Numbered from the stretch's first letter, positions 29,451 through 38,322 are shown. The stretch is DNA of 64,000 nt from Acidithiobacillus sp. YTS05 (GCF_024396695.1 NZ_CP094359.1:1426001-1490000); one strand, 5' to 3'. Program-made: numbers and translations. The notes: generated from the letters alone by a model not told the origin.

Positions 29451-32252
29451 GTGGACGCCAAAAAACTGACCAGCGACCGTGCGTTGCGTGCTCGCGTAAA
29501 ACGCTTGGGAAACATTCTGGGAGAGGTGTTGCGCGAGCAAGCCGGCGAGCGGGTATTCAGCGCCGTAGAGCAGCTTCGCCAGGGCTACATCCGCCTGCAT
29601 CGCCGGGAAGATGCCAAGCTCCGTCAACGCCTTGCCCGTTTCATCGATGCCCTGCCCCAGGATGACCTCGTACTTGTCATCCGTGCATTCAACACCTACT
29701 TCAGTCTGGTTAACATCGCCGAGGAGGAGTTCCAGCATGTGCAGCGGCGTCGCTTGTTGCAGCGCGGCAGCGGGCTTTGGGTTGGCTCCTTTGAAGATAC
29801 CTTCCGGCGCTTGCAGGAGGCCGGCATAAATGCCGGACAATTGCAGTTTCTGCTGGGCCAACTGCGCTACCTGCCGGTCTTTACGGCGCATCCTACCGAG
29901 TCCAAGCGCCGCACCGTACTGCATGCTCTGCGACGGATCTTTCTCACCAGCAAGGCCCTGGATGACCCGACCTTGACCGAAGAGGAAGAAGGTGACGTGC
30001 TGCGTCAACTGCAAGCGCAGATCCAGATCCTCTGGGAGACGGAGGAGGTGCGGACCAATCAACCGCAGGTGCAGGACGAAGTCGAAAATGGCCTCTTCTA
30101 TTTTCGCGACAGTCTCTTTCAGGCAGTACCGATGACCTATCACGCCGCGCGGCGCGCAGCGCGCCGGGTGTACGGCGATCGGCAGGTCGATATTCCCGCT
30201 TTCATTCGCTTCGGCTCCTGGATCGGCGGGGATCGCGATGGCAACCCCAACGTGACCGCGGCCATTACCGGCTGGACCCTGCGCACGCAGAGTATCGAGG
30301 TCCTCCGCGAGTACCAGCGGCGTCTCTCCGAACTCTATCCGCTATTGGGGCACTCGGCGCGCTTTTGCAGCATTTCGCCGATCCTCCTCGCCTCCCTGGA
30401 GAAGGACGCCGACGACTTTCCAGAACTTGCGGAATGGGTGAATCAACGCTTTCCCAGCGAGCCGTACCGGCGGAAGTTGCGCTACATGATGACCCGTCTC
30501 GATCTGCGTCTGCACCAGCTCGAAAATGGTCAAAGTGGCAGCGGCTTTGCGGCGGATACTCCGGCGTACATCAGTGATCAGGACTTTCTCGCCGATCTGA
30601 TATTGGTTCGTGACTCGCTGCGGGGCCACGGTGATGAATACATCGCCAATCATACGGTACAAGATCTTGTCTGGCTGGTAGAAACCTTCGGATTCCACCT
30701 GGCTTCGCTGGATATTCGGCAAGAGTCCACCGTACATACCCGCACCCTCACGGAACTCTTTGCAGGAATAGCGGAGTTTCAGGGTTATGCCGAGATGGAG
30801 GAAGAACAAAAACTCGCGGTGTTGAGTGATGCCCTACGCAAGCCCGGTAGACTGGTTGAAGGCATGCCCGAACAACTGTCGCCCCTAGCGATGGAGACCT
30901 GCGCGATGTTCAAGTGCATTGGTCAGTTGCGCCGAGAAGTCGGAGAACGCGCGTTTGGAAATTACGTGGTATCGATGACCCACGAGGCCAGCAATATTCT
31001 AGAAGTCCTAGTCTTGGCAAAAGAGTTTGGTCTTGCCGGCTGGTCACGCCAAGGCTTGTATAGCGAGATCGCAGTCACGCCGCTGTTTGAGACCATCCAC
31101 GATCTCGAGCGCATGGAAACCGTGATGGGGAGATTACTCGACAATCCGGAGTATGCCGAGATCCTGCGCAGCCAGGAAAATGTGCAGGAAGTCATGCTGG
31201 GATACTCGGACTCCTGCAAGGATGGCGGCATTCTCTCCTCGAGCTGGTCGTTATACCAAGCACAGCTCGAACTGAGCGCCCTGGCAGACCGCCGGCGTAT
31301 TCATATCCGGGTCTTCCACGGTCGCGGCGGGAGCGTCGGCCGCGGCGGTGGACCTACCCACGAAGCCATTCTGGCGCAGCCGGCCAATACCGTCCGCGGG
31401 CAGATCAAGATCACCGAGCAGGGAGAGGTGCTTTCGTTCAAATATGCCAACCTGGAAACTGCCGTATATGAGCTAACCGTCGGTGTCACCGGATTGATGC
31501 GCGCCAGCTTTGGATTGATACAGGCGGTGCCCACCGATGATCCCAGTTTCCTCAAAGTGATGGATGAACTCACCAAGACCGGCGAAGCGGTCTATCGCGA
31601 ACTGATTCAACAAACTCCGGGCTTTATGGATTACTTCTACGAGGCCACTCCGCTGAACGAGATCGCGCATATGAACATCGGTTCCCGTCCCTCGCATCGT
31701 CAGCGTGGCGACCGCTCGATGAATTCGATTCGTGCAATTCCCTGGGTCTTTGCCTGGGCACAGTCGCGGCATGTTTTGCCGGCCTGGTTTGGGCTGGGCT
31801 CGGCCATTCGCAGCTGGCGTGGCGAAGACCCCGAGCGACTGGAGCTTTTGCGAAAAATGTACCAGCGCTGGCCGTTTTTTTATTCCTTGCTGGGCAATAT
31901 CACCATGGCGATGGCAAAAGCGGACATGACACTTGCCGCAGAGTATGCGACGCTACCTCGCGATCAGAAGTGTGCGCAGCAGATCTTTGCAAAAATCCAT
32001 GCAGAATTTATGGTCAGTATGCAGGAGACCCTACTCATCCAGGAGAAGCAAGAGTTGCTCGAAGAAAACCCGGTACTGGCCTTCTCCCTGCAGCGCCGCA
32101 ACGTCTACATGGAGCCACTGAACCATATCCAGCTTGCCCTGTTACGGCGGTACCGCAACGAGGATACCCCTCCCGAGTTTCGGGAAACCTGGCTCGATCC
32201 TTTGCTGCGCAGCATCAACGCGATTGCCGCCGGGCAGCGTAATACGGGCTGA
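29451..32252 (+). CDS. ppc: Phosphoenolpyruvate carboxylase
   Basis: Makes oxaloacetate from PEP and bicarbonate, the anaplerotic entry to the incomplete TCA cycle of autotrophs. The 933-residue protein has the catalytic His region VFTAHPTESKRRT, FIRFGSWIGGDRDGNPNVTA, VMLGYSDSCKDGG, the glycine loop FHGRGGSVGRGGGPT, and the C-terminal SLQRRN end with NTG. Length is normal for bacterial PEPC. The GTG start has GGGGAG 7 bases upstream. A Maf-family gene follows after 1 base. Divergent to hfq. Confidence 0.97.
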   Translation: MDAKKLTSDRALRARVKRLGNILGEVLREQAGERVFSAVEQLRQGYIRLHRREDAKLRQRLARFIDALPQDDLVLVIRAFNTYFSLVNIAEEEFQHVQRRRLLQRGSGLWVGSFEDTFRRLQEAGINAGQLQFLLGQLRYLPVFTAHPTESKRRTVLHALRRIFLTSKALDDPTLTEEEEGDVLRQLQAQIQILWETEEVRTNQPQVQDEVENGLFYFRDSLFQAVPMTYHAARRAARRVYGDRQVDIPAFIRFGSWIGGDRDGNPNVTAAITGWTLRTQSIEVLREYQRRLSELYPLLGHSARFCSISPILLASLEKDADDFPELAEWVNQRFPSEPYRRKLRYMMTRLDLRLHQLENGQSGSGFAADTPAYISDQDFLADLILVRDSLRGHGDEYIANHTVQDLVWLVETFGFHLASLDIRQESTVHTRTLTELFAGIAEFQGYAEMEEEQKLAVLSDALRKPGRLVEGMPEQLSPLAMETCAMFKCIGQLRREVGERAFGNYVVSMTHEASNILEVLVLAKEFGLAGWSRQGLYSEIAVTPLFETIHDLERMETVMGRLLDNPEYAEILRSQENVQEVMLGYSDSCKDGGILSSSWSLYQAQLELSALADRRRIHIRVFHGRGGSVGRGGGPTHEAILAQPANTVRGQIKITEQGEVLSFKYANLETAVYELTVGVTGLMRASFGLIQAVPTDDPSFLKVMDELTKTGEAVYRELIQQTPGFMDYFYEATPLNEIAHMNIGSRPSHRQRGDRSMNSIRAIPWVFAWAQSRHVLPAWFGLGSAIRSWRGEDPERLELLRKMYQRWPFFYSLLGNITMAMAKADMTLAAEYATLPRDQKCAQQIFAKIHAEFMVSMQETLLIQEKQELLEENPVLAFSLQRRNVYMEPLNHIQLALLRRYRNEDTPPEFRETWLDPLLRSINAIAAGQRNTG

Positions 32253-32253
32253 T

Positions 32254-32826
32254 ATGCAGCTCATCCTTGCCTCTTCCAGTCCCTACCGACGGGAATTGCT
32301 CGCCCGATTGGGCATCCCCTTCACCTGGCAGTCGCCAGCGATTGATGAGAGCCGCAAGACTCAGGAAGCACCGGAGGCACTCGTACAACGCCTGGCCTAT
32401 GAAAAGGCCCGCGCGATCTGGCAGCAACACCCGAAAGCCTGGGTCATTGGCGCCGACCAGCTGGTACGTTGCGACGGCGCCCTGTTGGGCAAGTCGGGTT
32501 CTGCCGAACAGGCCTTTGCTCAGTTACAGATGATGCAGGGACAAAAAGTAGAGCTGTTGAATGGTCTCTGTCTGCTGGGTCCGTCCGGTGACGCGCAGAC
32601 CGAATTGATTCCCTACCACGTGTTGATGCGCAAATTTGGCGAAGACGAAATTGTTCGCTACATCGAAAAAGAACAACCATTCGATTGTGCTGGGAGCCTG
32701 CGCTCCGAAGGACTGGGTATTTGTCTGATCGAGCGCATGGAGGGAGAAGATCCCAATGCCATCATTGGCCTTCCCCTCATTCGCTTGTCAGCCATGTTGC
32801 GCGCGGCGGGGTTTCCCCTTCCTTGA
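32254..32826 (+). CDS. Maf-family nucleotide pyrophosphatase, YceF type
   Basis: A 190-residue Maf/YceF protein that hydrolyses modified NTPs; the YceF subgroup acts on m7GTP. Landmarks are LILASSSPYRRELLARLGIPF, the EALVQRLAYEKA helix, VIGADQLV with the catalytic Asp, and CAGSLRSEGLG. The start is the ATG at 32254, which follows the ppc TGA by 1 base; an upstream in-frame start would lie inside ppc. It converges with pstA 16 bases later. The LGKSGS segment after the ADQ motif fits YceF rather than YhdE. Confidence 0.88.
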   Translation: MQLILASSSPYRRELLARLGIPFTWQSPAIDESRKTQEAPEALVQRLAYEKARAIWQQHPKAWVIGADQLVRCDGALLGKSGSAEQAFAQLQMMQGQKVELLNGLCLLGPSGDAQTELIPYHVLMRKFGEDEIVRYIEKEQPFDCAGSLRSEGLGICLIERMEGEDPNAIIGLPLIRLSAMLRAAGFPLP

Positions 32827-32842
32827 ACTGACGAACTAGCTT

Positions 32843-33757
32843 TTATTGGTAAGCGCCACGCTTACGCAACTGCTGCACCATCAGCCAACGCCCGAGCAAT
32901 ATCAGTCCCAGTACTACCATGGTAATCAAAAACGCTGCCGCAAAGGCAAGGATGTGGGCCTCTTCAAAAGGCTCGTTGATAAAGGTCCAGATGACGTAGG
33001 TCAAGTACCCGATCGGCTGGTTGGTGAACTGTCCATTCCACATATAGTTAGACCATCCAGCGGTATAGATCAGCGGCGCCGTCTCCCCCATCGAGAGGGC
33101 CAACGCGTAAAACAGCCCCGTCATGACCGCGGGCATGGCTCCGGGCAGAAGAATCCGTAAAATCACCGAGCCCTCGCCCGCGCCAATACCAAAGCCCGCC
33201 TCTCGCACGGCTTGCGGGATATTGCCCAGCGCCATCTCGGTGGTACGGGCGATATACGGCAACAGCATGATACTCAGGGTAATGATGCCGGCCGCCACGG
33301 AAAACTGCCAACCGAGATAGATCACCATCGTGATATACCCCACGTAACCCAACACGATAGATGGAACGCCCACCAGAACATCGGACAGAAAACGCAGGGA
33401 TTTGCCGGCGATACCGCTACCAAACTCGCTCAGGTAGATCCCCGCCGCAATGCCGACGGGCGCCGAGATCAGCAGGGAACCAAGAGAAAGAACGAGGGTA
33501 CCCTCGATGGCATTTTTCAGGCCACCGCTCATCCCGTTGCTCACCTCGGTCAGAAGACTGAGCTTCAATCCGGGCAATGCCTTGAGGAATACATCCAATA
33601 TGATGGACAGGAAAGCAACGGCAACAATGACGAAACTGAACCAGACAAAGGCGGTACCGAGGGTACGAAAGAGATGACGTTTCCAGGAAACGCGAATTTG
33701 CCGGCGTTTAGAACCGACACTGGCGGTCATGGACGTCGTGAGATTGGATGTACTCAT
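32843..33757 (-). CDS. pstA: Phosphate ABC transporter permease PstA
   Basis: A 304-residue inner-membrane permease with six predicted helices and the EAA-type loop (TTEMALGNIPQAVREAGFGIGAGEGSVILRILLPGAMPAVMTG). An extended basic N-terminus (about 28 residues) precedes the first helix. With PstC it forms the channel for phosphate delivered by PstS. It overlaps pstC by 4 bases. It is the last gene of the unit: the next gene is maf on the other strand, so no pstB or phoU follows here. Confidence 0.95.
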   Translation of the reverse strand: MSTSNLTTSMTASVGSKRRQIRVSWKRHLFRTLGTAFVWFSFVIVAVAFLSIILDVFLKALPGLKLSLLTEVSNGMSGGLKNAIEGTLVLSLGSLLISAPVGIAAGIYLSEFGSGIAGKSLRFLSDVLVGVPSIVLGYVGYITMVIYLGWQFSVAAGIITLSIMLLPYIARTTEMALGNIPQAVREAGFGIGAGEGSVILRILLPGAMPAVMTGLFYALALSMGETAPLIYTAGWSNYMWNGQFTNQPIGYLTYVIWTFINEPFEEAHILAFAAAFLITMVVLGLILLGRWLMVQQLRKRGAYQ

Positions 33758-34713
33758 GAGCGCACCTTCGCTCCCCAGAGGATCATACGGGCAATGATAT
33801 TGACAATCACAGTAAGCACGAGAAGCACCAGAGCGATCTCCGCTAAGGCTTCCACCGCCATGTTGGTGGGATCCTGCAGGGCACTCTCCAACTGCGAGAC
33901 GATAAACGCTGCCATGGTGGAAATCGGGGTATAGATGTTGTTTGGCAGATAGTTAAGGGCGTTACCACTGACCATAACGACGGCCATGGTTTCGCCGAGG
34001 GCACGTCCCAGGGCCAGAATAGAGACGCCGACCAGAGTCGTCTTGAGTTTGGGCAGGATGATATTCCACAGCACCTCCAGACGGTTCAGACCGAGACCCA
34101 GGCCTGCTTCCTTGAGAGAAGGTTCGATGGCGCTGATACCTTCGCGCATCGTCGCTGAGATCAGCGGCACGATCATGAACGCCAGGACGATGGCAGTCGT
34201 CAGCAAGCCATAACCGCTGCCCGGGCTGCCTCCCAGATAAGGAATGAATCCAATGTGCTGGGTCATCCATGGAAAGACTGTCTGCCCCAAAAGGGGAATC
34301 AGCAACACATATCCCCACAGTCCGAAAACCACACTGGGGATGGCCGCCAACAAATCGACCAGCAGTGCGAGCGGCCCGGAGAGCCACTTGGGCATCATCT
34401 CGACGAGAAAATACGCTGCTCCCACCGCAATCGGAAGCGCAAACAGAAGAGCAAGGAAGGAACTGGCCAAGGTGCCAACGACAAGAAACCAGATCCCGTA
34501 GCGTGCCCCCGGCATGACTTGTTGGCCGTGGATGGACACTGGATTGCCATAGAGACTGCCAAGATTCCAATCGTTAGTCCACAAAAATTGCAGGCCGTTG
34601 TATTGGATGGCAGGCCAGGAATAGGCCGTCAGAAAAGCTACGAGAAGGATAAGTGATAACGGCAGAAAGCTGGCCGTGCCTACCAATCCAAAGCGAAAGA
34701 CGGAAACCTTCAT
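33754..34713 (-). CDS. pstC: Phosphate ABC transporter permease PstC
   Basis: A 319-residue permease with six predicted helices, a periplasmic loop with NDWNLGSLYGNPVSIHGQQV and the EAA-type loop ATMREGISAIEPSLKEAGLGLGLNRLEVLWNIILPKLKT. I start it at the ATG at 34713, with GGAGG 6 bases upstream; an in-frame GTG two codons earlier overlaps that site. It overlaps pstA by 4 bases and is separated from pstS by 117 bases that hold a strong stem-loop, which probably sets pstS apart as the more highly expressed gene. Confidence 0.95.
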   Translation of the reverse strand: MKVSVFRFGLVGTASFLPLSLILLVAFLTAYSWPAIQYNGLQFLWTNDWNLGSLYGNPVSIHGQQVMPGARYGIWFLVVGTLASSFLALLFALPIAVGAAYFLVEMMPKWLSGPLALLVDLLAAIPSVVFGLWGYVLLIPLLGQTVFPWMTQHIGFIPYLGGSPGSGYGLLTTAIVLAFMIVPLISATMREGISAIEPSLKEAGLGLGLNRLEVLWNIILPKLKTTLVGVSILALGRALGETMAVVMVSGNALNYLPNNIYTPISTMAAFIVSQLESALQDPTNMAVEALAEIALVLLVLTVIVNIIARMILWGAKVRS

Positions 34714-34792
34714 GTTCACCCTCCGGTGGAGCAGGCCTCATAATAAACGCGCGGCACTTCCGACAAAAGGGCCGCGTCGTTCATTCTGTGGA

Positions 34793-34817
34793 GAGCCTGG
34801 GTCGCAGACCCAGGCTC
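34793..34817 (-). repeat. Intercistronic stem-loop between pstS and pstC
   Basis: A perfect 11-bp inverted repeat, GAGCCTGGGTC (34793-34803) and GACCCAGGCTC (34807-34817), with a 3-base loop, 13 bases after the pstS stop. No T-run follows on the minus strand, so it is probably an RNA-stabilising or attenuating hairpin rather than a standard terminator. Confidence 0.75.
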
Positions 34818-34830
34818 CAGGGCCGAAAAT

Positions 34831-35916
34831 TTACTGAATCTCGGCAACCTGCTTGCGGGACAACTCCACAGCACTCTCCGGTAGCGGTACGAAGTGTACC
34901 TTTTCCATGAAGTGCGGGGCGTTGCCACCCTTGGGATCGAGCGCCCAGTTGAGGAAGTCCTTCAATGCCGCAGCGGTTTCCGCGTTCGGCTGCTGCTTCT
35001 TCACGATGGCATATTCATAGTTGATGATCGGGTAGGAGTTCTTGCCCGGAGCGAAGACCAGGCTGATCCGCTCATCGGCCGGTGTCTTGCTGACCATTTC
35101 GCCGGCGGCCGCCTTCGCGTTCGCCACGGTGGGCAACACAAAGTTACCGTCACGATTCTTCAGCATGGCGATGCCCAGACCCGCCTTCTCGACCGGCTCC
35201 TTCCAGCTGATGCCGATGTAGGCCACACCATAGGGGGTGGACTTCAGGGCTTCGACCATTCCGGGGTTGCCAACGGCGCCGATTCCGCCCTGTACGGTCG
35301 GCCAGCTGACCGTGGTACTGTAACCAACGCTCTTGGACCAGGTGGCATCGGTGTCGGAGAGATAGGTGGTGAAGATGAAGGTGTCACCAGAACCATCGGT
35401 ACGATGGATCGGGATGATCTTGTGATTGGGCAGCTTGATGCCGGGATTCATCTTGGCGATCTCAGGATCGTCCCAGTTGGTGATCTTGCCGGAATAGATG
35501 CCCGCCAGCACCGGTCCGGAGAGCTTGATATGCTTGTTGTTCAGACCCGGCAGGTTATAGTTGATCATCTGGATGGAGATGGCCAGGGGGATGTTCAACA
35601 TCGGATGCATCTTCACCTGGGCATCTGACATGTAGGCGTCGGAAGCACCGATCTGGGCCACACCAGAGATGGATTGAGCAATACCCGTGCCGCTACCGGT
35701 ACCCTGGGTGGTGATTTTCACGTTGGGGTGCATCTTGGTGTATTCCGGCACCCACAGGTTGAACAGGGGGTACAACAGGGTGGAACCGGTCTCCAGCAGA
35801 CTGACCTGCGGAGCCGCAACAGCGGGCGTAGCGGCGGTGGCAGCAAGGCCGAGGAGGGACGCAACAACGGCGCCCTTCATGGCGTGGGCGACGGTCTTCT
35901 TAAAACCTGGCAACAT
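34831..35916 (-). CDS. pstS: Phosphate-binding periplasmic protein PstS
   Basis: A 361-residue substrate-binding protein with a signal peptide (residues 1-35, MLPGFKKTVAHAMKGAVVAS...ATPAVAA). Phosphate-binding segments are visible: LLETGSTLLYPLFNLW, TTQGTGSGTGI, QIGASDAYMS and HRTDGSGDTFIFTTYLS. I start it at the ATG at 35916 because GGAGG lies 4 bases upstream; a longer in-frame start lacks a ribosome site and would precede the signal peptide. A Pho box with a well-placed -10 element lies about 80-135 bases upstream. The protein feeds PstC/PstA. Confidence 0.95.
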   Translation of the reverse strand: MLPGFKKTVAHAMKGAVVASLLGLAATAATPAVAAPQVSLLETGSTLLYPLFNLWVPEYTKMHPNVKITTQGTGSGTGIAQSISGVAQIGASDAYMSDAQVKMHPMLNIPLAISIQMINYNLPGLNNKHIKLSGPVLAGIYSGKITNWDDPEIAKMNPGIKLPNHKIIPIHRTDGSGDTFIFTTYLSDTDATWSKSVGYSTTVSWPTVQGGIGAVGNPGMVEALKSTPYGVAYIGISWKEPVEKAGLGIAMLKNRDGNFVLPTVANAKAAAGEMVSKTPADERISLVFAPGKNSYPIINYEYAIVKKQQPNAETAAALKDFLNWALDPKGGNAPHFMEKVHFVPLPESAVELSRKQVAEIQ

Positions 35917-35995
35917 AAAACCTCCGAAGATGGCGTTATCAAAATCACTGCAGCATGTAGGGGACTTCACTATCGGAAATCCCTATGCGCTGCTA

Positions 35996-36051
35996 ATCAT
36001 ACCGAAAGTTCATGACACTATCATGAACTTTTTATGACACTTTTGTGACAC
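35996..36051 (-). promoter_or_regulatory. Pho box and PhoB-type promoter of pstSCA
   Basis: On the minus strand four heptamers at an exact 11-base period: GTGTCAC (36051-36045), GTGTCAT (36040-36034), AGTTCAT (36029-36023), GTGTCAT (36018-36012). A -10 TATGAT follows at 36001-35996, exactly 10 bases after the last unit. The pstS ATG is 79 bases further. The layout is the classical PhoB-activated promoter. Confidence 0.85.
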
Positions 36052-36067
36052 TCGACTTCACGTGATG

Positions 36068-36703
36068 CTAGAGGAGATCGCGCCAACTGAAGCCTTTCTT
36101 GATATAGGCGTTACTCGAATACCCATCCCGCTCCCAGGTGCCCTCGGGTCTCTCGGCAGTCAAATCAATACGATTCACCCACTTGACGCTCTTGTAGCCA
36201 TACATCTGGGGTACCAGCAAACGCAACGGATAGCCCCCTTTGCGCAGCAGCGACTGTCCCGCGATATGCGTCGCGAGGAGGACCCCAGGTGCCCGCGCCT
36301 GATCCAGGCTCAGACTATCGACGTACACACCATCGGCACTATGGAAGACAACGAAGCGTGCAGAGTCCAGCGGCTGCAATTCGGTGAGAAAGTCGGCCAG
36401 CTGGATGCCTCGCCAATGCACGTTTGCCACGGTCCAGCCGGTGACGCAATGAAAGGTATACACTTCGGGCTGAACGCTTTGCTGATACAACTCGGCAAGG
36501 GTAAAACTGCGCGGCTTCCCAATGAGTCCTCCACATCGCAGTTGATACTGTTGCGGATCGATTTTGGGATAGAACCCAGCATAGGTGTAATACTCGGGAA
36601 AGACGGGGATCGCGTTGGCACGTGCCCAGGCAGGTAGGAGGAGTCCACCAGCCATTCCGCCTACAAACCCGGCACCGCGCAGAAGAAAATCTCGACGTTG
36701 CAT
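36068..36703 (-). CDS. Tat-exported molybdopterin oxidoreductase (sulfite oxidase/MsrP-like)
   Basis: A 211-residue protein with a twin-arginine type signal (MQRRDFLLRGAGFVGG) and a sulfite-oxidase-fold Mo-cofactor domain. Cys86 in YTFHCVTGW is the expected Mo ligand, and VHWRGIQLADFL, VDSLSLDQA, GGYPLRLLVPQMYGYKSVKWVN are family features. It is much shorter than E. coli MsrP. The substrate (sulfite, sulfoxides, other) cannot be read from sequence. It lies 12 bases downstream of a b561-type cytochrome gene, which may act as its membrane electron partner, as MsrQ does for MsrP. Its end abuts the pst Pho box. Molybdate transport genes lie 13 kb away. Confidence 0.85.
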   Translation of the reverse strand: MQRRDFLLRGAGFVGGMAGGLLLPAWARANAIPVFPEYYTYAGFYPKIDPQQYQLRCGGLIGKPRSFTLAELYQQSVQPEVYTFHCVTGWTVANVHWRGIQLADFLTELQPLDSARFVVFHSADGVYVDSLSLDQARAPGVLLATHIAGQSLLRKGGYPLRLLVPQMYGYKSVKWVNRIDLTAERPEGTWERDGYSSNAYIKKGFSWRDLL

Positions 36704-36715
36704 TTCTTTTCTCCC

Positions 36716-37291
36716 TTACCAAAGTGCGAATATGGACCATAATGGCTGCCGCCGCGCGGCATGATACAGAGCCATGCCCACGTGACCCAGCCAGAAGTAC
36801 AACAAGATGGGGGTACCGAGCCGCATTGAACTGAGCCCGATATGGGTCAAATCGGGAATGCCAAGATAACCCTGCATGGTCAGCCAGGCAGCCAGTCCGG
36901 CATAATTGACCCAGCTGACGAGCAAGAAAAACATTCCCTGCCACCAGGAGGAGAGCCCCGGTTGGGGGCCATGTCCAGGAAGCTGACCACGCAACAGTCT
37001 GCCGACATCAGAAAAGATGGCGGGAATATTTCCCGGCCAGTACCACACATACAACAACTGTCGACCCCAAGACGTCGAACCATAGACAATCCAGGAGAGC
37101 GTCAGCCAGAAAGACAGGACAATACCCACCAGGATATGCCACTGAAACAGGGAAAAATGTTGGAACCAGAGGGCAAGAATTGAGTTGAGCAACTCGAAGC
37201 TGAAAAGTAGAACGAGCCCCAAGTGCAAGACGCGCGCTCCGCGCGGATACGATATCGTTTGCGATTTTTCTACGATTCGGGAAGCCGTCAT
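36716..37291 (-). CDS. Cytochrome b561-type membrane protein
   Basis: A 191-residue protein with four predicted membrane helices and several histidines suitable as haem ligands (VLHLGLVLLF, FQWHILVGIVL, LGHVGMALYHAA). The pattern fits the b561/DUF4405-like haem b membrane proteins that pass electrons between quinol and a periplasmic enzyme. I start it at the ATG at 37291, with GGAG 7 bases upstream, because the residues encoded further upstream look unrelated to a membrane protein. The Mo-oxidoreductase gene follows after 12 bases and is the likely partner. Subfamily is uncertain. Confidence 0.8.
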   Translation of the reverse strand: MTASRIVEKSQTISYPRGARVLHLGLVLLFSFELLNSILALWFQHFSLFQWHILVGIVLSFWLTLSWIVYGSTSWGRQLLYVWYWPGNIPAIFSDVGRLLRGQLPGHGPQPGLSSWWQGMFFLLVSWVNYAGLAAWLTMQGYLGIPDLTHIGLSSMRLGTPILLYFWLGHVGMALYHAARRQPLWSIFALW

Positions 37292-37350
37292 GCTTGCTCC
37301 GTCTTGATCCTGTCCGTAACTACGCAGACAGTTCCCGAATGGATGCAGCT

Positions 37351-37371
37351 GTGCCCGCAATTCGCGGGCAC
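37351..37371 (-). repeat. Intercistronic stem-loop after the dsrE-like gene
   Basis: A perfect 8-bp inverted repeat, GTGCCCGC (37351-37358) and GCGGGCAC (37364-37371), with a 5-base loop, 6 bases after the stop of the DsrE-like gene on the minus strand. No T-run follows. It separates that gene from the cytochrome b561 gene. Confidence 0.65.
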
Positions 37372-37377
37372 TGCAAG

Positions 37378-37755
37378 TTACCAGGTCAGAACGCGGCCGG
37401 CAGCGCCCAGGGTAGGCAGAGCAGCGCTGGGATTCAACAGTGGGATCTCTTTTGCCAGGTCACCCTTGGTCATACCATTCAACTCCAGAGACTGCAGACA
37501 GCCAATGATCTGCACATCATTGTCTTCCGCAAGCTTCATGAAGTCGGCGACACTCTTGCCGCCGGGCATGGGGAAAATCGACTCGGCTTTCCCCTTGGCG
37601 AGAAGCTCGGTCGCCGGGCCGGTGAAGTACATCACCACCTTTTGTTCCCCCGCAGCGGCAGTCGCTGCCAGAAAAAAGGCCGAAGGCAAGCGCTTTGGAT
37701 TCTCTGGCCCGGTAATGAGGATAATCACGAGATCTGGGGCTTCACTTTCCGACAT
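37378..37755 (-). CDS. Cytoplasmic DsrE-family protein
   Basis: A 125-residue DsrE/DsrF-like protein without signal peptide: APDLVIILITGPENPKRLPSAFFLAATAAA, KVVMYFTGPATELLAKG, and IIGCLQSLELNGMTKGDL. The Cys in IIGC is at the position of the sulfur-carrying residue of DsrE-type proteins. Many sulfur oxidisers carry several such proteins next to TusA and rhodanese genes; here neither is adjacent. Upstream is an AGGAG site 8 bases before the ATG. A stem-loop follows its stop, then the b561/Mo-oxidoreductase pair. A role in sulfur transfer is inference. Confidence 0.82.
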   Translation of the reverse strand: MSESEAPDLVIILITGPENPKRLPSAFFLAATAAAGEQKVVMYFTGPATELLAKGKAESIFPMPGGKSVADFMKLAEDNDVQIIGCLQSLELNGMTKGDLAKEIPLLNPSAALPTLGAAGRVLTW

Positions 37756-37836
37756 AAGTCATCTCCTTTCGAGCGTACGATAGATGATGGAACACGGGCG
37801 CGAATCAGTCGCTCCCATCTAGACACCTTAGCACGC

Positions 37837-38322
37837 TTACGGATTTTTTTCAGAAGAGTTTGCGGCGGCGAAAAGCTCTGGGCGAAAATGTCCGAGAAAC
37901 TGAAACTGTGCGCTGCAGGGATTTTCCCGCAAAAATGTCACACTGGCCTTGGCTATCGGCAAGTGGATGCCCGCCAGTTGCGCTATCCAGTCGCCAAGCA
38001 ACGGCTGGTGTCCAACGAGAATCACCTGCTTGCTCTGATCTTCCTGCCAGGCAAACTGCAGTTGGGCTAGGTTGCCCGTGACGAGCGCCTCCTCAGCGCG
38101 ATACACCGATGCCTGCAGCTCTGCCTGCAGCGCCGCTGCGGTCTGCCGTGTACGCACTTTGGGGCTGTACCAGATTTCCGCGTCTTGCAGGTGGAAATGG
38201 CGCAGAGCCCCAGCGACAACGGCAGCCTGCGCTTCGCCGCGGGCGGTCAAGCGGCGCCCGGCATCGCTGTCATCGGCACTATGCTCTTCGGCTTCAGCGT
38301 GACGAATAAGGACGAGATCCAG
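37837..38322 (-). CDS. sixA: Phosphohistidine phosphatase SixA (CTG start)
   Basis: A 161-residue histidine phosphatase with the N-terminal LVLIRHAEAEEH catalytic motif, SPKVRTRQTA and VGHQPLLGDW. SixA removes phosphate from histidines of signalling proteins such as ArcB or nitrogen-PTS NPr in E. coli. I start it at the CTG at 38322: it is preceded at 5 bases by a perfect AGGAGGT (38334-38328), gives xDLVLIRHAEAE at the N-terminus as in the family, and yields exactly the 161 residues of E. coli SixA. In-frame conventional starts lie further upstream and would add unrelated residues. It overlaps the preceding membrane-protein gene by 29 bases. Confidence 0.88.
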   Translation of the reverse strand: MDLVLIRHAEAEEHSADDSDAGRRLTARGEAQAAVVAGALRHFHLQDAEIWYSPKVRTRQTAAALQAELQASVYRAEEALVTGNLAQLQFAWQEDQSKQVILVGHQPLLGDWIAQLAGIHLPIAKASVTFLRENPCSAQFQFLGHFRPELFAAANSSEKNP

